A DNA stretch of 64,000 nucleotides from Bacteroidales bacterium (lineage in GTDB: Bacteria > Bacteroidota > Bacteroidia > Bacteroidales > Tenuifilaceae), in NCBI GenBank assembly GCA_013141385.1, contig JABFRB010000002.1:1-64000 (forward strand), written 5' to 3'. Position 1 is the stretch's first letter. Each line of letters opens with the position of its first letter. The translations under genes were made by a program, and so were the position numbers. Shown here piece by piece: positions 16,192-25,758 of the stretch. The notes under the pieces are model-generated. The model ran no database searches. It was not told the origin of the DNA and saw only the letters and a program-made list of their open reading frames with translations.

Positions 16192-17313
16192 TTAAACCTT
16201 TAAGAATATCTTATTTCTATAAAGAAAATAAAGTACAAGCCAGCCTGTTAGAAGATAAGCAGACGCATCAATAATTGGTTGAACTGGCGAGGAGAAAAGA
16301 TGGATTATACCCGAAAATGCAAAATCTTTAAACGCCGAAAAACCACTAAATGCTGGTTGACAAAGATATATGGTTATTGAATTCATGCCAATAACGACCA
16401 ATGGGAATGCCCATTTTCTATATTCAAACGCATCTATAATAAGATAAAATATTGACAAAAATATCAAGCTTAAGCCACCTGCACAAAAAACAAATGAACT
16501 CGTCCACATCTTTTTGTTAATCGGAAATACCTCATTCCATAAAACTGCAATCAGAACAAGAGCAACTCCGCCAATGAATAAAGTAATACCCTTTTTATAC
16601 TTAGCTAGTTTAAGAGACTCATCTTTTAGGAAAAACCCTGTCATTGCACCAAGCAGTGCAGTTGCCACAGCCGGTATGGTAGAAAGGATTCCTTCAGGAT
16701 CCATAATGGTATCGAATAAACGGCCGGGCAAAAGCAAACGGTCAATATATGCTGATAAGTTACCATCCATTGTAAGTACTCCGGCTCCAATACCCGGAAC
16801 AGGCACCAGCATCATAATAGCCCAGTAAAAAAGAAGTATTCCAGCAATCCAAATTATTTGACCACGTTGTTTAAAATGCAGCACAATAAGTGCAGCAAAG
16901 AACCACCCCAAACTTATTCTGGCTAAAACACTCGCAAACCTTATTGGCCAATCAAAACTCAAAGCTCCGTTATAAATTATGCCTAGCACAATAAGTACAA
17001 TGCACCTTTTTATCAAATGAATGTAAATTGATCTCATGCTGTCGCCACGTTCTTTCCGTTTCATGATAGAAAAAGGTATTGAAACGCCAGCAAGAAAAAG
17101 GAACAAAGGGAATATGAGGTCATAAAAATGAAAACCATTCCATTGAACATGGTCAATTTGTATACGAAGCCAATTAAATATAGGCCAATTGGTGTATTTT
17201 GCCAATGCTTCGATGATGCGTTCGCCACCAGCAATCCAAATCATGTCAAATCCCCGGAGAGCATCGAGTGATAACAACCGTTCTGGTTTGTTAGTTTGGA
17301 GATTAGTGTTCAT
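16192..17313 (-). CDS. HGSNAT-like membrane acyltransferase (DUF5009/DUF1624 type)
   Basis: This 373-residue multipass membrane protein has about ten hydrophobic segments. Near the N-terminus are LSLDALRGFDM and then HVQWNGFHFYDLIFPLFLFL, including the conserved histidine, which are characteristic of the heparan-alpha-glucosaminide N-acetyltransferase-like family. Human HGSNAT moves acetyl from cytosolic acetyl-CoA across the membrane onto terminal glucosamine. I chose the ATG at 17313, two nt after the stop of the GH89 gene; the upstream in-frame ATG (17361) would overlap that gene by 46 nt. It forms an operon with the alpha-N-acetylglucosaminidase, mirroring two consecutive steps of heparan sulfate breakdown in lysosomes. 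The actual substrate here is unproven. Confidence 0.82.
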   Translation of the reverse strand: MNTNLQTNKPERLLSLDALRGFDMIWIAGGERIIEALAKYTNWPIFNWLRIQIDHVQWNGFHFYDLIFPLFLFLAGVSIPFSIMKRKERGDSMRSIYIHLIKRCIVLIVLGIIYNGALSFDWPIRFASVLARISLGWFFAALIVLHFKQRGQIIWIAGILLFYWAIMMLVPVPGIGAGVLTMDGNLSAYIDRLLLPGRLFDTIMDPEGILSTIPAVATALLGAMTGFFLKDESLKLAKYKKGITLFIGGVALVLIAVLWNEVFPINKKMWTSSFVFCAGGLSLIFLSIFYLIIDAFEYRKWAFPLVVIGMNSITIYLCQPAFSGFSAFKDFAFSGIIHLFSSPVQPIIDASAYLLTGWLVLYFLYRNKIFLKV

Positions 17314-17315
17314 GG

Positions 17316-19763
17316 CTAGTTCTTTTTGAAGTCGATGTTTTTTATTGCTAATAAATCCCATTCATAGTAATTCCATTTGAATGTAAGTTGCAAGTTACCC
17401 GAAAACCCTACTTTTGGTTTCGTTTTAATAAATATGCAAACTTCAGTTATATCCTCCGAGTTTTCCTCTTTCCAAACCTTTGATTCTATTATATCATCGT
17501 AATTAAAGATAAATTTTCCCACATTATAGAATGCGGAGGTCAATGTATTCACCACTAAATCTTTCGTCAACTTAGCATTTTCTTTGGTTAATGGATTTTC
17601 AACAAAAGGTTTTTCGGCCTCCTTCAAAAAGTATTTTTTATACAAAGCTTTGCTAATTACAACAGAGTTACCCTGTGCAGTAGCTGGATATAAGTTATTT
17701 TGATGTGTCCAATTATCCTCCCATGTATAAAAATCTATGCTACCCGTTTTTTCGCCTGATAGCTGTTTTTTAAGCGCATCAAAGTAGATTTTCCAACGCT
17801 GATAGTAAAAATCTTTTAACAGACCGGACCATTGCTTCATGGCATATTCATGCAATATTATTGAACATTTATATGTTCCCCATAAGGTTACCTGCCTACG
17901 AGCATTAAATTCAAACAATTTTTTTTCATCATCCGATGTCCCAATTTTTTTAAACCCTTCAACCCACCTGCCAAATAAAAATTCATTCCTTGTTCCCAAC
18001 AATGTGTCCATATCATCGATTAATTGTAGGAATGATGCGGTTCTTTCCTCGAACAATTTCAAATCCTTGCTATTGTATGCATCTACTATTTCCTTATGCA
18101 GAGTTAATGAACTATTGCAAAGTACCTGTCGGGTAACATCTACGATATCGTACTGAAAAGCATCAATATTTTTAAGATCGTCAGAACATTCAATGAGAAG
18201 TTTCCATGCTTTTTGGAGATCAAGCGGGTTATAATAAAGTTTTGTTCTTCCTCCAAGCCACGAAGTGCTTACATCGAGTGAGGGACGGCAACCAACAGCG
18301 GCATCAATAGTTCCTTCCTGATTTATCGGTCCTCGATACACCGTTTTTCGAAGAATATTCCATGCCTGTTCGGCCCTTTCGTTTCTGCTTCCATAGCGAT
18401 AATAGGTATAATCTTTAATCCACTGGTCGATATCAGGTGATTTATCTTTCCAAGCCATATCAAATAAAGCATCCCATATTATAGGGTTGTTGTCGGTACC
18501 TTCAGCCATTATTCCAATCCCTGTAAGAGCCTTTCCTTTATCCGAATTCATTGCCTGAAATGGGGCAGAGCATGTTTCTTCCAAACGACCATACATGCCC
18601 GTTTTATTTCCAAAATTTTGTAAGATATTCCACACCCATGGGAACTTGGAGTAGCATTCACGCCGTGGCCAATTAGGCCGTCCTTCGGCAAACAAATCAA
18701 GAATGAGGGTCTTTGACGTATCTGCACCCTCAAGCAAACCATCTTTGGGATTATCCCACCATCCCTGCAATACCCAAACAGAACCAGGAACTGCCTTTTG
18801 CATTGCTGTTTGAACGGCTTTTGCACTTGCAGTTATATCAATGCCTTCCATATTCCCGCCTTCATGAAATGGATCACCGCCATAAAACAACGTTTTTCCG
18901 TAAAGTTTTTCCATTTCGGCATAGTATACCCCTGCCATTTGAGAAAATAAAGAATCAGTAGGATCAAGGGTTGAAGGTCTTATAAAACCACCCCAATCAC
19001 CACCATCAATAATATGATGACTAGGATATTTTTCCTTCAATTTGGCGGGAACCATTGAATAAAACCCCTGAAATACAGGTGTCATACCAAGTTCGTGCAT
19101 TCGCAGTAGGATTTTTTTCTGAAGTTCAGCTCGGTTGTCGATCCACTGCTGCGATACGGGGCCTCCCCATCCTTCGATATTGCCCATGAGCCACCATGCA
19201 GTATACGCAGGGCCAGGGATGAATTCTTTAATTTCAACATCGGTAAATCCAAATTTTTTCAAAGTATTTTGCCAAACTGCCTCCGTTCCTGTTATTGCCA
19301 AAGGCATATTAACACCGTTCATAGCCATCCAATCAAGCTCGCGTTGCCATTCATCCCAACCCCAGTATGCCATTGAATAGCTATATGTGCAATAATTGAA
19401 ATAGTAGCGCCACTTAAAAGGAGAGGTAATTCGCACTCTTTCCTTTACCGCTGGAAGTTTTTCAGGCATATTCATGTTATTGCCCGAACGGGAAATAAAA
19501 CAATGGCAATACTGTTTCAGGTAGTAGTTAAAAGCCGTTGCTGCAACAACTGGCGATGAAGCACTGATTCTAATTTTATTGCCTTCCGAAACAATTTCAA
19601 AAACATCTTTACCATTTTCTTTTGAAATGGAATCTAGCAAAAAGTATCGCTCTTGATCAGGAACAATCCTTTGTAATATCTGCCGAACTGAAGGAAATGG
19701 TTCTTTTCTTGTGCACGAAACGAATACCAATATTGAAAATAGTAAGAGAAAACATTTTTTCAT
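17316..19763 (-). CDS. GH89 alpha-N-acetylglucosaminidase, lipoprotein
   Basis: This 815-residue lipoprotein (LVFVSC, Cys17) has the three domains of the NAGLU family: an N-terminal domain (~25-105), a TIM-barrel (~110-440) and a C-terminal helical domain. Motifs include YWGWDEWQRELDWMAMNGVN (133-152), GGDPFHEGG with Glu301 as probable acid/base and GMYGRLEE with Glu395 aligning to the nucleophile of human NAGLU. GH89 enzymes remove terminal alpha-linked GlcNAc from heparan sulfate, mucin-like or other glycans. It is probably anchored in the outer membrane or periplasm. It is the upstream partner of the acyltransferase gene, which starts 2 nt after its stop. Confidence 0.93.
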   Translation of the reverse strand: MKKCFLLLFSILVFVSCTRKEPFPSVRQILQRIVPDQERYFLLDSISKENGKDVFEIVSEGNKIRISASSPVVAATAFNYYLKQYCHCFISRSGNNMNMPEKLPAVKERVRITSPFKWRYYFNYCTYSYSMAYWGWDEWQRELDWMAMNGVNMPLAITGTEAVWQNTLKKFGFTDVEIKEFIPGPAYTAWWLMGNIEGWGGPVSQQWIDNRAELQKKILLRMHELGMTPVFQGFYSMVPAKLKEKYPSHHIIDGGDWGGFIRPSTLDPTDSLFSQMAGVYYAEMEKLYGKTLFYGGDPFHEGGNMEGIDITASAKAVQTAMQKAVPGSVWVLQGWWDNPKDGLLEGADTSKTLILDLFAEGRPNWPRRECYSKFPWVWNILQNFGNKTGMYGRLEETCSAPFQAMNSDKGKALTGIGIMAEGTDNNPIIWDALFDMAWKDKSPDIDQWIKDYTYYRYGSRNERAEQAWNILRKTVYRGPINQEGTIDAAVGCRPSLDVSTSWLGGRTKLYYNPLDLQKAWKLLIECSDDLKNIDAFQYDIVDVTRQVLCNSSLTLHKEIVDAYNSKDLKLFEERTASFLQLIDDMDTLLGTRNEFLFGRWVEGFKKIGTSDDEKKLFEFNARRQVTLWGTYKCSIILHEYAMKQWSGLLKDFYYQRWKIYFDALKKQLSGEKTGSIDFYTWEDNWTHQNNLYPATAQGNSVVISKALYKKYFLKEAEKPFVENPLTKENAKLTKDLVVNTLTSAFYNVGKFIFNYDDIIESKVWKEENSEDITEVCIFIKTKPKVGFSGNLQLTFKWNYYEWDLLAIKNIDFKKN

Positions 19764-20005
19764 CCGTACAAAATATTTAGTTTATTAATAGTTAATATGT
19801 TACAATCATGTCATTAACACTCATTATTGAGCGGATGGAACACCCTAAGTTTGTTCATGGGTGTTTGCGTCAGCTGCTTTTACATGGGTGTTTCATTGTA
19901 ACTAATCTTAGATGTTATAATTTCATTCTTAATTTGAAAACCACCATTCGCATTTATAATTTGGAAAATCCGAGTATTTATTATTGCTTTAATTTACATA
20001 TCCTG

Positions 20006-20827
20006 CTAATTCGGTAGCGTTTTGGAGGCTGTTCCTGATCGTCCTCCCATTCCTGATGAATTCCTTGCTCTAATATATCCTTCGGCAAACGGAACATCAG
20101 CTTCATATCCTCGGAGTGTTGCAATGATTTCGTACATTCCAAACCATTCCTGAGGTGATTGGGATTTGTGGCATAATGTTGCCTCTTTTTTCTTGCTAAT
20201 AACACTTGTGATATCGATATAATCGGTAGGAACAAATCGAAATGTCATAGTATGAGGACTATTGCTTGTTTCGTAAAAATAGAGGCTGAATGTGAAACAT
20301 TTATCCTGAAACACTCGCCATGCAAGAAGCCCTGTTGCCTGATGGTCTGAATGCACATCTAAAGGCCATGGTGCAAGCACAACGGAGGGGTTAATACGTA
20401 ACAGAATTGTTTTCAATTTTTCAACAGTAGCGGAATCAACTGCTAGGGAGGCATCTATTGCTCCAAAAAATTCCACTTTAGCCCCTTGTAATGCTGCGGC
20501 ATTGCGAGCCTCTTGGGTTCGAATAGTTCTTGCCTCCAGTTTATTTTTGTTCCAAATGCCAAGTTCTCCACCGGTCATGGTAAGAATAATAACCTCTTCC
20601 CCAGAAGCCACGGTATTAGCAATTAAGCCCCCACAAGAAGCTTCAGCATCATCGGGATGAGGAGTTATGACCACCACTGTTGCATACAGGTTAAAATTAC
20701 CTACTAATAAGATAAGATAGATTGCCAAACACCAAGTTAACAGTGCCTTTTTATTTAGCCCAAGAATACAATGACGCTCAGCTACGGTTATTGAATATCT
20801 CCATTTCATTATAATATTTTTTTTCAA
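20006..20827 (-). CDS. PIG-L / LmbE-type zinc deacetylase
   Basis: This 273-residue protein is predicted to be exported. A hydrophobic stretch at residues ~28-49 ends in LYA. It has the zinc-binding motif HPDD (57-60) and DVHSDH with His159, Asp161 and His162, plus TMTGGELG. PIG-L proteins deacetylate GlcNAc-containing molecules. The N-terminus before the hydrophobic stretch is unusually long (27 residues), so the true start may be Met7 (20809). It lies 242 nt upstream of the GH89 gene on the same strand; together with the acyltransferase the three form a cluster acting on N-acetyl groups of amino sugars. Confidence 0.85.
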   Translation of the reverse strand: MKKNIIMKWRYSITVAERHCILGLNKKALLTWCLAIYLILLVGNFNLYATVVVITPHPDDAEASCGGLIANTVASGEEVIILTMTGGELGIWNKNKLEARTIRTQEARNAAALQGAKVEFFGAIDASLAVDSATVEKLKTILLRINPSVVLAPWPLDVHSDHQATGLLAWRVFQDKCFTFSLYFYETSNSPHTMTFRFVPTDYIDITSVISKKKEATLCHKSQSPQEWFGMYEIIATLRGYEADVPFAEGYIRARNSSGMGGRSGTASKTLPN

Positions 20828-21121
20828 TTATAAAGTTTCCATTAAAATGCTTACAAAGCATAAACATACGTAAAAAATTTAAAAACTGAATACGTTTACT
20901 TTCAAATATCCTCAATGCGACTTTGCCAAAGACACAATCATTATTTCTTTCAACAACACCCTGAATAGCCCATAAATCATAATTACTAAACTTATTACTA
21001 TTCATATTTTTATATATTTTATTCTTGTAACTTTTTAACCATAATAAGTATTATACTTAATAAGAAAACAATTTATAATTCACTGATGTTTTCATCAAAT
21101 ATGCTATACTTGTAAATTAAA

Positions 21122-22561
21122 ATGAAAATCATGAAACGAGCACTTTTTTTAATTGCTGCATCTTTTATAATGGTAACTAGTTGTCAGCATGGTTCTGAAA
21201 ATAAAAATATTAGAGCAAAATACGTATTCCTTTTTATTGGCGATGGAATGGGCTTGCAACAGGTTAATGCTACACAAGTATACATTGATTCTGTTTTGAA
21301 GAACCATCAGAACATATCATTTATAGACTTTCCAGTCCAAACCTTTGCAACAACGTATGCTGCAAATCAGTACATAACATGTTCTGCTGCTGCAGGAACC
21401 GCATTATCTACAGGTAGTAAAACCTCAATAGGCACATTAGGATTAAATTATAACCATACAGATTCTCTGTTTAGCATTGCTAAAAAAATTAAAGAGAAAG
21501 GATTTAAAATTGGCCTTTTAACAACAGTAAGCATCGATCATGCTACCCCCGCAGCGTTTTATGCTCATCAAGGTTCTAGAGGTAGTAGCTATGATATCGC
21601 CAAAGATCTTATAAAAAGTAAATTTGATTTTTTTGCTAGTGGAGGACTTCTTGATCCATTTGGGAAAAAGTTAAAGGACTCTGTTGAGTCAATTTACTCC
21701 TTGGGGAATAGAAACTCATTTGTTTTTACAACGAATTTAGCAGCTATAGATTCCTTAAAAAATAAACATCATTCGGTAGTTTATTCAATTCCCAACCCAG
21801 CATCAGAAAGTTCAATTAAGTATAGGATTGATCAGGATAGTACCGATATAACCCTTGCTGATCTTACCAAAAAGGCAATTCAAACTCTCAATAATTCAAA
21901 AGGATTCTTTATGATGGTTGAAGGTGGTAAAATAGATTGGGCTTGTCATGCAAATGATGCAGCAACTATGTTGAATGAGGTAATCGATTTTTCCAATGCT
22001 GTTTCGAAAGCTGTTGAATTTTATAATGCACATCCTGATGAAACTCTTATTATTGTTACGGCAGATCACGAGACCGGAGGATTTTCGCTAGGCAATAAAG
22101 AGAATAAGTATAGCATTAAGCTATCATTGCTTAAGAATCAAAAAATCTCAAAAGAACAGTTTCAAATACTAGTAAAGAATTATTTTAGCAGAGTTCCAAA
22201 ACCCACATTTAAGGAAATGCTTAATCTTGCTAAGGAAAAAACAGGACTTGGTAATGAAAATCTATCGCTTGGGTTGACTGAGAACGAGATTAAGAAATTA
22301 AATGAAGCATACGCCAATTCAATTAAACCTAACAAAGACTCAAAAATAAAATCAACATATCTTTCTGAACCTAATGAGATGTTCTCTAATACTTGTATTG
22401 ATATTTTAAATAGGAAGTCAGCAATAGGCTGGACAAGTACTTCTCATACAGGATCCCCTGTTCCTGTTTATGTTTTAGGTATGGGAGGAACTCAATTTAC
22501 TGGTAGGATAGATAATACTGATATTCCAAAGAAAATAGAGAAAGTAATTGGACTACAATGA
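21122..22561 (+). CDS. Alkaline phosphatase (PhoA family), lipoprotein
   Basis: This 479-residue protein has a lipobox (MVTSC, Cys21). Alkaline phosphatase motifs are GDGMG with metal-binding Asp41, ITCSAAAGTALSTG with nucleophile Ser88, VEGGKIDWACHANDA, ADHETGG and STSHTGSPVPVY. It hydrolyses phosphate monoesters in the periplasm or at the surface, liberating phosphate. The residue before the nucleophile, Asp in E. coli PhoA (Asp101), is Cys87 here. No Pho box can be recognised upstream. A strong terminator follows. Confidence 0.92.
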   Translation: MKIMKRALFLIAASFIMVTSCQHGSENKNIRAKYVFLFIGDGMGLQQVNATQVYIDSVLKNHQNISFIDFPVQTFATTYAANQYITCSAAAGTALSTGSKTSIGTLGLNYNHTDSLFSIAKKIKEKGFKIGLLTTVSIDHATPAAFYAHQGSRGSSYDIAKDLIKSKFDFFASGGLLDPFGKKLKDSVESIYSLGNRNSFVFTTNLAAIDSLKNKHHSVVYSIPNPASESSIKYRIDQDSTDITLADLTKKAIQTLNNSKGFFMMVEGGKIDWACHANDAATMLNEVIDFSNAVSKAVEFYNAHPDETLIIVTADHETGGFSLGNKENKYSIKLSLLKNQKISKEQFQILVKNYFSRVPKPTFKEMLNLAKEKTGLGNENLSLGLTENEIKKLNEAYANSIKPNKDSKIKSTYLSEPNEMFSNTCIDILNRKSAIGWTSTSHTGSPVPVYVLGMGGTQFTGRIDNTDIPKKIEKVIGLQ

Positions 22562-22654
22562 GTATTTCTTTAAGAAAATTGGACATGAATATCGGAATCT
22601 CTACAAAACAATCAATTAGGATCGCTAAATTAAATATATTAGTAATAAAACATA

Positions 22655-22693
22655 ACAAACTCTTTGCTAATAATTGAGGGTTTGTTTTTTTTT
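22655..22693 (+). terminator. Terminator after alkaline phosphatase
   Basis: A 10-bp stem (22655-22664 with 22676-22685, two G-T pairs) and an 11-nt loop are followed by a run of eight or nine T. Confidence 0.75.
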
Positions 22694-22813
22694 GTATTTT
22701 TACTACTTGATAAAAAATAAACTTTATCGTTTCTTAAATGGAGTCCAGAAACCATATAAAAACGGGGCGTCTTCGAAAAGCCTTACGAGTAGATAATTTT
22801 AAAATACCTCATT

Positions 22814-24070
22814 ATGATGAAAAGAATTTTACTATTTTGTGTCATCGTCTTTATAAGCATTAGTATTGCCTCCGCTCAAAAAGTTGATAACAGAAAGATA
22901 CAGGACATAAAATATAGAAGGAGTTCCTTGCACACTATTTTATTGGAATCCGACAGATTTCCCTTCAAAGATACCGTTGTAGCAGCTTATTACAAAGCAC
23001 CCTTTCCTGATAAATATAATAATCACGATGTAGGTGATAAATCTTTTAATCCAAAAGATTATGGAATAAATGGTGATACTACATCAAACAATATTCCAAA
23101 AATTATCGAAAAATACTTTGTCGACAAAAAAGTTGCCAACCAAATGGTTGCAAAGTGGTTTAATAGACAAGAAGATGGAACATTTGATATGTCCCTTATA
23201 GGCGAAAGAGGTTCTTACAATGCCAGTGAAATGCAAGCTAAAATTGCTTCAAATTCAGCAAGAGGGTTAGCTTCTTTAGCTGATGCTGGCGAAGAACTAA
23301 TTGGCAATACTTTTGTTGTTGTTTCTAAATTAAATTTTGTCAAAAACGAGATACCCGCTAAAATAGCTTGGGAGGCATCAAAAATTGCTACTGCAAAAAT
23401 CTCTAATAGTATGCTTAGAAAAGTTGCTGAATTTACAGCGGAGCAGGTTTATAATAAAGCCAGAGAAGGTTATTCTGTTTGGACAACTTCTTACCTATAT
23501 AAAATAGCATGGAACGATTCAATTTCATCAATTTTCTACAACGATTATTGGATGGATATAAACAGCATCGATCCTGCAAAGAAAGAAAAATTTGACAATA
23601 CGGATTTGTTTAGTTTGAATTTCATTGGTTCAGAAAAATCTAGAAGTTTAGTTATGGGCTCCTTTAGAGAACAAAGAAGCGCAGAAAGGCTAGTGGAAAT
23701 TGCAACTATCAGAACAATTGATAACGTTTACTCTAAACTACAGAAGAAATACGATGTATTTAAAACCAAGACGCCTTTATATACAGGAGATCCTATTACA
23801 GCTAAAATTGGCATGAAAGAAGGGTTAGAAAGTGGCGATAAATTTGAAGTATTAGAACAAACTATTGACAAAGAAGGTAGGACTAAATACGTTCGAAAAG
23901 GTACTATTAAGGTAGATGGTAAACAGATATGGGATAATCGTTACCTTGCAGGTCAAGAGGAGGTTGCCGATAGTACAGTTGCTGCCGATAATAAGCCCAA
24001 ACTTGACCGTACTTTCTTTAAAGGTGGTAAAGATTTCTATCCCGGTATGTTAATTAGACAAATTAAATAA
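22814..24070 (+). CDS. Secreted protein, unknown function, FlgT-like C-terminus
   Basis: This 418-residue protein has a signal peptide ending SIASAQ; I do not recognise a named family for most of it. Residues ~105-240 are predicted mostly helical (repeated A/K/E-rich segments); residues ~310-360 (LYTGDPITAKIGMKEGLESGDKFEV and KGTIKVDGKQIWDN split by a loop) resemble the SH3-like C-terminal domain of FlgT and related cell-envelope proteins. It is the first gene of a run of six secreted genes on one strand. The gap to the next gene is 20 nt, so cotranscription is likely. Confidence 0.65.
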   Translation: MMKRILLFCVIVFISISIASAQKVDNRKIQDIKYRRSSLHTILLESDRFPFKDTVVAAYYKAPFPDKYNNHDVGDKSFNPKDYGINGDTTSNNIPKIIEKYFVDKKVANQMVAKWFNRQEDGTFDMSLIGERGSYNASEMQAKIASNSARGLASLADAGEELIGNTFVVVSKLNFVKNEIPAKIAWEASKIATAKISNSMLRKVAEFTAEQVYNKAREGYSVWTTSYLYKIAWNDSISSIFYNDYWMDINSIDPAKKEKFDNTDLFSLNFIGSEKSRSLVMGSFREQRSAERLVEIATIRTIDNVYSKLQKKYDVFKTKTPLYTGDPITAKIGMKEGLESGDKFEVLEQTIDKEGRTKYVRKGTIKVDGKQIWDNRYLAGQEEVADSTVAADNKPKLDRTFFKGGKDFYPGMLIRQIK

Positions 24071-24090
24071 TAACCTTAAATTTTTAACAG

Positions 24091-24609
24091 ATGAAAAGTA
24101 TTATTAAACTAAGCAGTCTTCTACTTGTTATGGTATTAGGCCTATCGATCAGTGTTAATGCCCAAGCAAAGAAAAAGGCAGATAAAGACACTGAAGATTT
24201 TGTTTATGAAATTGAAGGTGTAAGTGTTGGAACACAAGGAACCTACCTAATTAAAGTTTGGTCATATTCAAAAAAACCAACTGTTGCTATTAATCAGGCA
24301 AAAAAGAATGCTGTTCACGGTGTTATTTTCAAAGGTTTTTCCGGAAAACCAGGTGTTCCTGGACAAAAAGCGTTAGCTACTCCTGCTATTGAGGCAGAAA
24401 AGAAAGCCTTTTTTGATGAATTTTTTGCTGATAAGGGAAATTACAATAGATATGTTACTGAATCTGGCGATGGCTCTGTTGCAGCTGAAGATAGAATGAA
24501 AGTTGGGAAAAAGTACAAGATCGGAGTAGTTGTATCTGTTAATGTAAGTGACCTGAGAAAAGCGCTTGAAGATGCAGGTGTAATCAAAGGGTTAAATTCT
24601 GGATTCTAA
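24091..24609 (+). CDS. Small secreted protein, unknown
   Basis: This 172-residue protein has a signal peptide (VNAQ cleavage) followed by a charged linker (KKKADKDTED). It has a compact alpha/beta domain: YEIEGVSVGTQGTYLIKVW, a helix AINQAKKNAVHGVIF, and a C-terminal part with YKIGVVVSVNVSDLRKAL. The alternation of amphipathic strand and helix with a conserved-looking AxxxAKKNAV helix recalls LPP20/FlgO-type small domains, but I cannot name the family. It is second in the six-gene secreted cluster. Confidence 0.55.
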   Translation: MKSIIKLSSLLLVMVLGLSISVNAQAKKKADKDTEDFVYEIEGVSVGTQGTYLIKVWSYSKKPTVAINQAKKNAVHGVIFKGFSGKPGVPGQKALATPAIEAEKKAFFDEFFADKGNYNRYVTESGDGSVAAEDRMKVGKKYKIGVVVSVNVSDLRKALEDAGVIKGLNSGF

Positions 24610-24627
24610 TAATATTTATAGTCGACT

Positions 24628-24666
24628 TCTGTGCCACTTTTTATTTGGGATAAAAAATGGCACAGA
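24628..24666 (+). other. Long intercistronic hairpin
   Basis: tctgtgcca (24628-24636) pairs with tggcacaga (24658-24666). After one C-A mismatch, tttttat pairs with ataaaaa around a ttggg loop. No T-run follows. It probably stabilises or partly attenuates the transcript between genes two and three of the secreted cluster. Confidence 0.55.
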
Positions 24667-24773
24667 ATTTGAAAAAGAATATTTGGAAAGTTGAAATTGT
24701 CGATTTTTAAAAAAAGAAGTTTATTAATAAACATAAAGGAAGAATCGAATAGTAACTAATTAATATATTTATT

Positions 24774-25727
24774 ATGAAGAACAAATTAATATATCTTTTC
24801 ATCTCTGCCCTCTTACTTGTAAGTGTATCTGGTGCATTTTCGCAAGCAAAAAAGCCAACCATTATGGTTGTACCTAGTGATGTTTGGTGTAATACCAATG
24901 GTTATATGCTTGAATTCGATAATCAAGGAACAAAAGTTAAAGTTCCTGATTACAAAAAAGCACTACAAGAAAATGCTGATTTGCTTTTAGCTATAAGTAA
25001 AGTAAATGAATTAATGGCAACAAGAGGTTTTCCTCTAAAGAATTTAGAATCTGCCTTAAAAACTTTGCAGGATCAAGCGGCTGAAGATGCTATGCTAACA
25101 AGCAAGGGTGGCGCAGAAGTAAATGAAAGTCCAATAGACAAACTTAAAAAAGTTGCCAAGGCTGATATTTGGATGCAAATAACCTGGACTGTAAACCAAA
25201 CAGGTCCTAAAAAGTCAGTTACTTTTAACTTACAAGGACTCGATTCCTATACCGACAAACAAATTGCTGGTGCATCAGGAACAGGAAAACCTTCTTTTTC
25301 AGCAGAATTACCTGTATTGCTAGAAGAAGCCGTTTTAGCTCATATCGATAACTTTAACGTTCAACTCCAAGCTCATTTTGATGATATGTTTGCAAATGGG
25401 CGAGAGGTTATTCTACGTGTAAAAACATGGAGTTCATTTGATGGTGATTTCACCACAGAATATGATGGTAAGGAATTAACTGAGGTTATCGAAGGTTGGA
25501 TAACAGAAAATACTGTTCAAGGAAGATTTAGCACTACTGATGCTACTGAAAATATGTTGCTTTTTGAGCAAGTTCGAATTCCTCTCATGGATGCAAATAA
25601 TAAAGCAGTAGACACCCGTGGTTGGGCGCGTAATTTGCAGAAGATGCTAAGGGATAAGTACCAACTTGACTCTAAACTTATGATGAAAGGGTTAGGACAA
25701 GCTCAATTAGTAATAGGTGAAAAATAA
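24774..25727 (+). CDS. Secreted protein, DUF6175-like
   Basis: This 317-residue protein has a signal peptide (AFSQ). The first mature segment, KKPTIMVVPSDVWCNTNGY, and the following helical plus beta domain resemble DUF6175 proteins of Bacteroidota; I recall the family by this motif and cannot confirm it. It is followed by an IDKLKKVAKADIWMQITW strand pattern typical of CsgG/LpoB-like folds that sense or polymerise in the envelope, and by a C-terminal ~80-residue domain (WARNLQKMLR). It probably acts as a periplasmic or outer-membrane associated factor. It is third in the cluster. Confidence 0.6.
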   Translation: MKNKLIYLFISALLLVSVSGAFSQAKKPTIMVVPSDVWCNTNGYMLEFDNQGTKVKVPDYKKALQENADLLLAISKVNELMATRGFPLKNLESALKTLQDQAAEDAMLTSKGGAEVNESPIDKLKKVAKADIWMQITWTVNQTGPKKSVTFNLQGLDSYTDKQIAGASGTGKPSFSAELPVLLEEAVLAHIDNFNVQLQAHFDDMFANGREVILRVKTWSSFDGDFTTEYDGKELTEVIEGWITENTVQGRFSTTDATENMLLFEQVRIPLMDANNKAVDTRGWARNLQKMLRDKYQLDSKLMMKGLGQAQLVIGEK

Positions 25728-25758
25728 TAAGCACCATTAATTACCTAAAATAAAAGTT

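Noticed and set aside
20778-21005. 75-codon ORF on the minus strand before the PIG-L gene
   Set aside because: It overlaps the deacetylase start in another frame, and no family features were seen.
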